Source: Delphinus delphis
Lineage: Eukaryota > Chordata > Mammalia > Artiodactyla > Delphinidae
Assembly (NCBI RefSeq): GCF_949987515.2
Contig: NC_082696.1
Location: forward strand, 10,001 to 74,000
DNA: 64,000 bases
Direction: 5' to 3'
The notes under the pieces are model-generated. The model made no database searches, was not told the origin of the DNA, and saw nothing but the letters and a program-made list of their open reading frames with translations. Shown in pieces: positions 51,601 to 62,600 of this stretch. The position numbers and the translations under genes were made by a program. Within the stretch, counting starts at the first letter, position 1. Each line of letters opens with the position of its first letter.

Positions 51601-54600
51601 CCGCGCCCTCACACGCACGCTCCCCCTAAAGCACTGTCGTACCCTCACCTGGATTCTAAACCGTCCCCGTCCCCTAACCCTAACCCTACCCCGAACCCTA
51701 ACCCTAACCCTTCCCCGAAGCCTGAGCCTCACCCGTCCCCTAATCTTAACCCGTACGCTAACGCTAACCCGCGCCCTCACACGTACGCTCCCCCTAAAGC
51801 GTTGTCATACCCTCACCTGGACCCTAAACCGTCCCCGTCCCCTAACACTAAACCTAGCCCGAAAATTAACCCTAACCCTTCCCCGAAGCCTGAGCATAAC
51901 CCGTCCCCTAATCCTAACCCGTACGCTAACGCTCACCCGTGCCCTCACACGTACGCTCCCCCTAAAGCGTTGTCGTACCCTCACCTGGACCCTAAACCGT
52001 CCCCGTCCCCTAACCCTAACCCTAGCCCGAACCCTAACAGTAACCGTTCCCCGAAGCCTGACCCTCACCCGTCCAATAATCCTAACCCGTACGCTAACGC
52101 TCACCCGCGCCCTCACACGCACGCTCCCCATAAAGCGTTGTTGTACCCTCACCTGGACCCTAAACCGTCCCCGTCCCCTAACCCTAATCCTAGCCCGAAC
52201 CCTAACCCTAACACTCTCCCGAAGCCTGACCCTCACCCGTCCCCTAATCCTAACCCGTATGCTAACGCTAACCCGCGCCCTCACACGTACGCTCCCCCTA
52301 AATCGTTGTTGTACCCTCACCTGGACCCTAAACCGTCCCCGTCCCCTAACCCTAACCCTATCCCGAACCCTAACCCTAACCCTTTCCCGAAGCCTGACCC
52401 TCAACCATCCCCTAATCCTAACCCGTACGCTAACGCTAACCCGCGCCCTCACACGTTCGCTCCCCGTAAAGTGTTGTCGTACCCTCACCTGGACCCTAAA
52501 CCGTCCCCGTCACCTAACCCTAACCCTAGCCCGAACCCTAACCCTAACCCTTACCCGAAGCCTGACCCTCACCCGTCCACTAATCCTAACCCGTACGCTA
52601 ACCCTCACCCGTGCCCTCACACGTATGCTCCCCCTAAAGCGTTGTCGTACCCTCACCTGGACCCTAAACCGTCCCCGGCCCCAACCCTAACCCTAGCCCG
52701 AACCCTAACCCTAACACTCCCCCGAAGCCTGACCCTCACCCGTCCCCTAATCCTAACCCGTACGCTAACGCTAACCCGCGCCCTCACACGTACGCTCCCC
52801 CTAAAGCGTTGTCGTACCCTCACCTGGACCCTATACCGTCCCCGTCCCCTAACCCTAACCCTAGCCCGAACCCTAACCCTTACACTTCCCCGAAGCCTGA
52901 CCCTCAACCGTACCCTAATCCTAACCCGTACGCTAACGGTAACCCGCGCCCTCACACGTACGCTCCCCGTAAAGTGTTGTCGTACCCTCACCTGGACCGT
53001 AAACCGTCCCCGTCCCCTAACCCTAACCCTAGCCCGAACCCTAACCCTAACCCTTCCCCGAAGCCTGACCCTCACCCGTCTCCTAATCCTAAACCGTACG
53101 CTAACGCTAACCCACGCCCTCACACGTACGCTCCCCCTAAAGCGTTGTCGTACCCTCACCTGGACCCTAAACCGTCCCCGTCCCCTAACCCTAACCCTAG
53201 CCCGAACCCTAACCCTAAACCTTCCCCGAAGCCTGAGCCTCACCCGTCCCCTAATCCTAACCCGTACGCTAACGCTAACCTGCGCCCTCACACGTACGCT
53301 TCCCCTAAAGCGTTGTCGTACCCTCACCTGGACCCTAAACCGTCCCGTCCCCTAACCATAACCCTAGCCCGAACCCTAACCCTAACCCTTCCCCGAAGCC
53401 TGACCCTCACCCGTCCCCTATCCTAACCCGTACGCTAACGCTAACTCGCGCCCTCACACGTTCGCTCCCCCTAAAGCGTTGTCGTACCCTCACCTGGACC
53501 CTAAACCGTCCCCATCCCCTAACCCTAACCCTAGCCCGAACCCTAACACTAACCCTCCCCCGACGCCTGACCCTCACCCGTCCCCTAATCCTAAACCGTA
53601 CGCTAACGCTAACCCGCGCCCTCACACGTATGCTTCCCCTAAAGCGTTGTCGTACCCTCACCTGGACCCTAAACCTTCCCCGTCCCCTAACCCTAACCCT
53701 AGCCCGAACCCTAACCCTAACCCTTCCCCGAAGCCTGACCCCCACCCGTCCCCTAATCCTAACCCGTACGCTAACGCTAACCCGCGCCCTCACACGTATG
53801 CTAGCCCTAAAGCGTTGTCGTACCCTCACCTGGACCCTAAACCATCCCCGTCCCCTAACCCTAACCCTAGCCCGAACCCTATCCCTAACCCTTTCCCGAA
53901 GCCTGAGCCTCACCCGTCCCCTAATCCTAACCCGTACGCTAACGCTAACCCGCGCCCTCACACGTACGCTCCCCCTAAAGTGTTGTCGTAACCTCACCTG
54001 GACCCTAAACCGTCCCCGTCCCCTAACCCTATCCCTAGCCCGAACCCTAACCCTAACCCTCCCCCGACGCCTGACAATCACCCGTCCCCTAATCGTAACC
54101 CGTACGCTGACGCTAACCCATGCCCTCACACGTACGCTCCCCCTATGCGTTGTCGTACACTCACCTGGATCCTAAACCGTCCCCGTCCCCTAACCCTAAC
54201 CCTAGCCCGAACCCTAAACCTAACCCTTCCCCGAAGCCTGACCCTCACCCGTCCCCTAATCCTAACCCGTACGCTAATGCTAACCCGCGCCCTCACACGT
54301 ACGCTCCCCCTAAAGCATTGTCGTACCCTCACCTGGACCCTAAACCGTCCCCGTCCCCTAACCCTAACCCTAGCCCGAACCCTAACACTAACCTTTCCCC
54401 GAAGCCTGACACTCACCCGTCCCCTAATCCTAACCTGTACGCTAACGCTAACCCACGCCCTCACATGTACGCTCACCCTAAAGCATTGTCGTACCCTCAC
54501 CTGGACCCTAAACCGTCCCCGTCCCCTAACCCTAACCCTAGCCCGAACCCTAACCCTAACCCTTCCCCGAAGCCTGACCCTCACCCGTCCCCTAATCCTA

Positions 54601-55440
54601 ACACGTACGCTAACGCTAACCCGCGCCCTCACACGTACGCTCCCCCTAAAGCGTTGTCGTACCCTCACCTGGACCCTAAACCGTCCCCGTCCCCTATCCC
54701 TAACCCTAGCCCGAACCCTAACCTTAACCCTTCCCGGAAGCCTGAGCCTCACCCGTCCCCTAATACTAACCCCTACGCTAATGCTAACCCGCGCCCGCAC
54801 ACGTACGCTCCCCCTAAAGCGTTGTCGTACCCTCACCTGGACCCTAAACCGTCCCCGTCCCCTAACCCTAACCCTAGCCCGAACCCTAACCCTAACCCTT
54901 CCCCGAAGCCTGACCCTCATCCGTCCCCTAATCCTAACCTGTAGGCTAACGCTAACCCGCGCCCTCACACGTACGCTCCCCCTAAAGCGTTGTCGTACCC
55001 TCACTTGGACCCTAAACCGTCCCCGTCCCCTAACCCTACCGTAGCCCGAAACCTAACCCTAACCCTTCCCAGAAGCCTGAGCCTCACCCGTCCCCTAATC
55101 CTAAACCGTACGCTAACGCTAACCCGCGCCCTCACATGTACGCTCCCCCTAAAGCGTTGTCGTACCCTCACCTGGACCCTAAACCGTCCCCGTCTCCGAA
55201 CCCTAACCCTAGCCCGAACCCTAACCCTAACCCTTCCCCGAAGCCTGACCCTCACCCGTCCCCTAATCCTAACCCGTACGCTAACGATCACCCGCGCCCT
55301 CACACGTACGCTCCCCCTAAAGCGTTGTCGTACCCTCACCTGGACCCTAAACCGTCCCCGTCCCCTAACCCTAACCCTAGCCCGAACCCTAACCCTAACC
55401 CTTCTCTGAAGCCTTAGCCTCACCCGTCCACTAATCGTAA
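48290..55440 (+). repeat. Large segmental repeat D, copy 1 (about 7.1 kb)
   Basis: Recurs at about 56680-64000. The offset is 8,387 bp at 48.3-49.3 kb, 9,227 at about 49.3-49.8, 9,395 at about 49.9-51.2, 9,227 at 51.3-53.1, 8,893 at 53.5-54.7 and 8,558 at the end. Each step is a whole number of monomers within 2 bp. The block includes the distinctive monomers with CCTATGCGTTG (54144) and GTCGTAACCTC (53989). Confidence 0.9.
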
Positions 55441-56679
55441 CCCGTACGCTAACGCTCACCTGCACCCTCACACGTACGCTCCCCCTAAAGTGTTGTCGTA
55501 CCCTCACCTGGACCCTAAACCGTCCCCGTCCCCTAACCCTAACCCTAGCCCGAACCCTAACCCTAACCCTTCCCCGAAGCCTGACCCTCACCCGTCCCCT
55601 AATCCTAACCCGTATGCTAACGCTAACCCGCGCCCTCACACGTACGCTCCCCCTAAAGCGTTGTCGTACCCTCACCTGGACCCTAAACCGTCCCCGTCCC
55701 CTAACCCTAACCCTAGCCCGAACCCTAACCCTAACCCTTCCCAGAAGCCTGACCCTCACCGTCCCCTAATCCTAACCCGTACGCTAACGCTCACCCGCAC
55801 CCTCACACGTACACTCCCCCTAAAGCGTTGTCGTACCCTCACCTGGACCCTAAACCGTCCCTGTCCCCTAACCCTAACCCTAGCCCGAAACCTAACCCTA
55901 ACCCTTCTCTGAAGCCTTAGTCTCACCCGTCCACTAATCCTAACCCGTACGCTAATGCTCACCCGCGCCCTCACACGTACGCTCCCCCTAAAGCGTTGTC
56001 GTACCCTCACCTGGACCCTAAACCGTCCCCGTCCCCTAACCCTAACCCTAGCCCGAACCCTAAACCTAACCCTTCCCCGAAGCCTGACCCTCACCCGTCC
56101 CCTAATCCTAACCCGTACGCTAACGCTTACCCGCGCCCTCACACGTACGCTCCCCCTAAAGCGTTGTCGTACCCTCACCTGGACCCTAAACCGTCCCCGT
56201 CCCCTAACCCTAACCCTAGCCCGAACCCTAACCCTAACCCTTCCCCGAAGCCTGACCCTCACCCGTCCCCTAATCCTAACCCGTACGCTAACGCTAACCC
56301 GCGCCCTCACACGTACGCTCACCCTAAAGCGTTGTCGTACCCTCACCTGGACCCTAAACCGTCCCCGTCCCCTAACCCTAACCCTAGCCCGAACCCTAAC
56401 CCTAACACTTCCCCGAAGACTGACCCTCACCCGTCCCCTAATCCTAACCCGTATGCTAACGCTAACGCGGGCCCTCACAAGTACGCTCCCCCTAAAGCGT
56501 TGTCGTACCCTCACCTGGACCCTAAACAATTTCCGTCCCCTAACCCTAACCCTAGCCCGAACCCTAACCCTAACCCTTCCCCGAAGCCTGACCCTCACCC
56601 GTCCCCTAACCCTAACCCGTACGTTAACGCTAACCCGCGCCCTCACACGTACGCTCCCCCTAAAGCGTTGTCGTACCCT
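55441..56679 (+). repeat. Spacer satellite between the two D copies
   Basis: About seven monomers, including CCAGAAGCCTG (near 55740), a CCTCACCGTCCCC 1-bp deletion (near 55757) and CTAAACAATTTCCG (near 56525). No gene is seen. Confidence 0.85.
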
Positions 56680-59600
56680 CACCTGGACCCTAAACCGCCC
56701 CGTCCCCTAACCCTACCCTAGCCCGAACCCTAACCCTAACACTTCCCCGAAGCCTGACCCTCACCCGTCCCCTAATCCTAACCCGTACGCTAACGCTCAC
56801 CCGCACCCTCACACGTACGCTCCCCCTATAGCGTTGTCGTACCCTCACCTGGACCCTAAACCTTCCCCGTCCCCTAACCCTAACCCTAGCCCGAACCCTA
56901 ACCCTAACACTTCTCTGAAGCCTTAGCCTCACCCGTCCACTAATCCTAACCCGTAAGCTAACGCTCACCCGCGCCCTCACACGTACGCTCCCCCTAAAGC
57001 GTTGTCGTACCCTCACCTGGACCCTAAACCGCCCCGTCCCCTAACTCTAACCCTAGCCCAAACCCTAACCCTAACCCTTCCCCGAAGCCTGACCCTCACC
57101 CGTCCCCTAATCCTAACCCGTATGCTAACGCTCACCCGCGCCCTCACACGTACGCTCCCCCTAAAGCGTTGTCGTACCCTCACCTGGACCCTAAACCGTC
57201 CCCATCCCCTAACCCTAACCCTAGCCCGAACCCTAACTCTAACCCTTCCCCGAAGCCTGACGCTCACCCGTCCCCTAATCCTAACCCGTACGCTAACGCT
57301 CACCCGCGCCCTCACACGTATGCTCCCCCTAAAGCATTGTCGTACCCTCACCTGGATTCTAAACCGTCCCCGTCCCCTAACCCTAACCCTAGCCCGAACC
57401 CTAACCCTAACCCTTCCCCGAAGCCTGACCCTCACCCGTCCCCTAATCCTAACCCGTACGCTAACGCTCACCCTCGCCCTCACACGTATGCTCCCCCTAA
57501 AACGTTGTCGTACCCTCACCTGGACCCTAAACCGTCCCCGTCCCCTAACCCTAACCCTAGCCCGAAGCCTAACCCTAACACTTCCCCGAAGCCTGACCCT
57601 CACCCGTCCCCTAATCCTAACCCGTACGCTAACGCTCACCCGCACCCGTACACGTACGCTCCCCCTAAAGCGTTGTCGTACCCTCACCTGGACCCTAAAC
57701 CGTCCCCGTCCCCTAACCCTAACCCTAGCCCGAACCCTAACCCTAACCCTTCTCTGAAGCCTTAGCCTCACCCGTCCACTAATCCTAACCCGTACGCTAA
57801 CGCTCACCCGCGCCCTCACACGTACGCTCCCCCTAAAGCGTTGTCGTACCCTCACCTGGACCCTAAACCGTCCCCGTCCCCTAACCCTAACCCTAGCCCG
57901 AACCCTAACCCTAACCCTTCCCCGAAGCCTGACCCTCACCCGTCCCCTAATCCTAACCCTTACGCTAACGCTCACCCGCGCCCTCACACGTATGCTCCCC
58001 CTAAAGCGTTGTCGTACCCTCACCTGGACCCTAAACCGTCCCCGTCCCCTAACCCTAACCCTAGCCCGAACCCTAACCCTAACCCTTCCCCGAAGCCTGA
58101 CGCTCACCCGTCCCCTAATCCTAACCCGTACGCTAACGCTCACCCGCGCCCTCACACGTACGCTCCCCCTAAAGCATTGTCGTACCCTCACCTGGATTCT
58201 AAACCGTCCCCGTCCCCTAACCCTAACCCTAGCCCGAACCCTAACCCTAACCCTTCCCCGAAGCCTGACCCTCACCCGTCCCCTAATCCTAACCCGTACG
58301 CTAACGCTCACCCTCGCCCTCACACGTATGCTCCCCCTAAAACGTTGTCGTACCCTCACCTGGACCCTAAACCGTCCCCGTCCCCTAACCCTAACCCTAG
58401 CCCGAACCCTAACCCTAACACTTCCCCGAAGCCTGACCCTCACCCGTCCCCTAATCCTAACCCGTACGCTAACGCTCACCCGCACCCGTACACGTACGCT
58501 CCCCCTAAAGCGTTGTCGTACCCTCACCTGGACCCTAAACCGTCCCCGTCCCCTAACCCTAACCCTAGCCCGAACCCTAACCCTAACCCTTCTCTGAAGC
58601 CTTAGCCTCACCCGTCCACTAATCCTAACCCGTACGCTAACGCTCACCCGCGCCCTCACACGTACGCTCCCCCTAAAGCGTTGTCGTACCCTCACCTGGA
58701 CCCTAAACCGTCCCCATCCCCTAACCCTAACCCTAGCCCGAACCCTAACTCTAACCCTTCCCCGAAGCCTGACGCTCACCCGTCCCCTAATCCTAACCCG
58801 TACGCTAACGGTCACCCGCGCCCTCACACGTACGCTCCCCCTAAAGCATTGTCGTACCCTCACCTGGATTCTAAACTGTCCCCGTCCCCTAACCCTAACC
58901 CTAGCCCGAACCCTAACCCTAACCCTTCCCCGAAGCCTGACCCTCACCCGTCCCCTAATCCTAACCCTTACGCTAACGCTCACCCGCGCCCTCACACGTA
59001 TGCTCCCCCTAAAGCGTTGTCGTACCCTCACCTGGACCCTAAGCCGTCCCCGTCCCCGTCCCCTAACCCTAGCCCGAACCCTAACCCTAACACTTCCCCG
59101 AAGTCTGACCCTCACCCGTCCCCTAATCCTAACCCGTACGCTAACGCTCACCCGCACCCTTACACGTACGCTCCCCCTAAAGCGTTGTCGTACCCTCACC
59201 TGGACCCTAAACCGTCCCCGTCCCCTAACCCTAACCCTAGCCCGAATCCTAACCCTAACCCTTCTCTGAAGCCTTAGCCTCACCCGTCCACTAATCCTAA
59301 CCCGTACGCTAATGCTCACCCGCGCCCTCACATGTACGCTCCCCCTAAAGCGTTGTCGTACCCTCACCTGGACCCTAAACCGTCCCCGTCCCCTAACCCT
59401 AACCCTAGCCCGAACCCTAACCCTAACCATTCCCCGAAGCCTGACCCTCACCCGTCCCCAAATCCTAACCCGTACGCTAACGCTAACCCGCGACCTCACA
59501 AGTACGCTCCCCCTAAACCGTTGTCGTACCCTCACCTGGACCCTAAACCGTCCCCGTCCCCTAACCGTAACCCTAGCCCAACCCTAAACCTAACCCTTCC

Positions 59601-62600
59601 CCGAAGCCTGATCCTCACCCGTCCCCTAATCCTAACACGTACGCTAACGCTAACCAGCGCCCTCACACGTACGCTCGCCCTAAAGCGTTGTCGTACCCTC
59701 ACCTGGACCCTAAACCGCCCGGTCCCCTAACCCTAACCCTAGCCCAAAACCTAACCCTAACCCTTCCCCGAAGCCTGACCCTCACCCGTCCCCTAATCCT
59801 AACCCGTACGCTAACGCTAACCCGCGCCCTCACACGTACGCTCCCCCTAAAGCGTTGTCGTCCCCTCACCTGGACCCTAAACCGCCCCGTCCCCTAACCC
59901 TAACCCTAGGCCGAACCCTAACCCTAACCCTTCCCCGAAGCCTGATCCTCACTCGTCCTCTAATCCTAACCCGTACGCTAACGCTCACCCGCGCCCTCAC
60001 ACGTACGCTCCCCCTAAAGCGTTGTTGTACCCTCACCTGGACCCTAAACCGTCCCCGTCCCCTAACGCTAACCCTAGCCAGAACCCTAAACCTAACCCTA
60101 CCCCGAAGCCTGACCCTCACCCGTCCCCTAATCCTAACCCGTACGCTAACCCTCACCCGCCCCCTCACACGTACGCTCCACCTAAAGCGTTGTCGTACCC
60201 TCACCTGGACCCTAAACCGTCCCCGTCCCCAACCCTAACCCTAGCCCGAACCCTAACCCTAACCCTTCCCCGAAGCCTGACCCTCACCCGTCCCCTAATC
60301 CTAACCCGTACGCTAACGCTCACCCGCGCCCTCACACGTACGCTCCCCCTAAAGCGTTGTCGTACCCTCAATTGGACCCTAAACCGTCCCCGTCCCCTAA
60401 CCCTAACCCTAGCCCGAACCCTAACTCTAACCCTTCCCCGAAGCCTGACGCTCACCCGTCCCATAATCCTAACCCGTACGCTAACGCTCACCCGCGCCCT
60501 CACACGTACGCTCCCCCTAAAGCATTGTCGTACCCTCACCTGGATTCTAAACCGTCCCCGTCCCCTAACCCTAACCCTAGCCCGAACCCTAACCCTAACC
60601 CTTCCCCGAAGCCTGAGCATCACCCGTCCCCTAATCCTAACCCGTACGCTAACGCTCACCCGTGCCCTCACACGTACGCTCCCCCTAAAGCGTTGTCGTA
60701 CCCTCACCTGGACCCTAAACCGTCCCCGTCCCCTAACCCTAACCCTAGCCCGAACCCTAACACTAACCCTTCCCCGAAGCCTGACCCTCACCCGTCCACT
60801 AATCCTAACCCGTACGCTAACGCTCACCCGCGCCCTCACACGCACGCTCCCCCTAAAGCACTGTCGTACCCTCACCTGGATTCTAAACCGTCCCCGTCCC
60901 CTAACCCTAACCCTACCCCGAACCCTAACCCTAACCCTTCCCCGAAGCCTGAGCCTCACCCGTCCCCTAATCTTAACCCGTACGCTAACGCTAACCCGCG
61001 CCCTCACACGTACGCTCCCCCTAAAGCGTTGTCATACCCTCACCTGGACCCTAAACCGTCCCCGTCCCCTAACACTAAACCTAGCCCGAAAATTAACCCT
61101 AAACCTTCCCCGAAGCCTGAGCATAACCCGTCCCCTAATCCTAACCCGTACGCTAACGCTCACCCGTGCCCTCACACGTACGCTCCCCCTAAAGCGTTGT
61201 CGTACCCTCACCTGGACCCTAAACCGTCCCCGTCCCCTAACCCTAACCCTAGCCCGAACCCTAACAGTAACCGTTCCCCGAAGCCTGACCCTCACCCGTC
61301 CAATAATCCTAACCCGTACGCTAACGCTCACCCGCGCCCTCACACGCACGCTCCCCATAAAGCGTTGTCGTACCCTCACCTGGACCCTAAACCGTCCCCG
61401 TCCCCTAACCCTAATCCTAGCCCGAACCCTAACCCTAACACTCTCCCGAAGCCTGACCCTCACCCGTCCCCTAATCCTAACCCGTATGCTAACGCTAACC
61501 CGCGCCCTCACACGTACGCTCCCCCTAAAGCGTTGTTGTACCCTCACCTGGACCCTAAACCGTCCCCGTCCCCTAACCCTAACCCTATCCCGAACCCTAA
61601 CCCTAACCCTTTCCCGAAGCCTGACCCTCAACCATCCCCTAATCCTAACCCGTACGCTAACGCTAACCCGCGCCCTCACACGTTCGCTCCCCGTAAAGTG
61701 TTGTCGTACCCTCACCTGGACCCTAAACCGTCCCCGTCACCTAACCCTAACCCTAGCCCGAACCCTAACCCTAACCCTTCCCCGAAGCCTGACCCTCACC
61801 CGTCCACTAATCCTAACCCGTACGCTAACCCTCACCCGCGCCCTCACACGTATGCTCCCCCTAAAGCGTTGTCGTACCCTCACCTGGGCCCTAAACCGTC
61901 CCCGGCCCCAACCCTAACCCTAGCCCGAACCCTAACCCTAACACTCCCCCGAAGCCTGACCCTCACCCGTCCCCTAATCCTAACCCGTACGCTAACGCTA
62001 AGCCGCGCCCTCACACGTACGCTCCCCCTAAAGCGTTGTCGTACCCTCACCTGGACCCTATACCGTCCCCGTCCCCTAACCCTAACCCTAGCCCGAACCC
62101 TAACCCTTACCCTTCCCCGAAGCCTGACCCTCAACCGTACCCTAATCCTAACCCGTATGCTAACGGTAACCCGCGCCCTCACACGTACGCTCCCCGTAAA
62201 GTGTTGTCGTACCCTCACCTGGACCGTAAACCGTCCCCGTCCCCTAACCCTAACCCTAGCCCGAACCCTAACCCTAACCCTTCCCCGAAGCCTGACCCTC
62301 ACCCGTCTCCTAATCCTAAACCGTACGCTAACGCTAACCCACGCCCTCACACGTTCGCTCCCCCTAAAGCGTTGTCGTACCCTCACCTGGACCCTAAACC
62401 GTCCCCATCCCCTAACCCTAACCCTAGCCCGAACCCTAACACTAACCCTCCCCCGACGCCTGACCCTCACCCGTCCCCTAATCCTAAACCGTACGCTAAC
62501 GCTAACCCGCGCCCTCACACGTATGCTTCCCCTAAAGCGTTGTCGTACCCTCACCTGGACCCTAAACCTTACCCGTCCCCTAACCCTAACCCTAGCCCGA

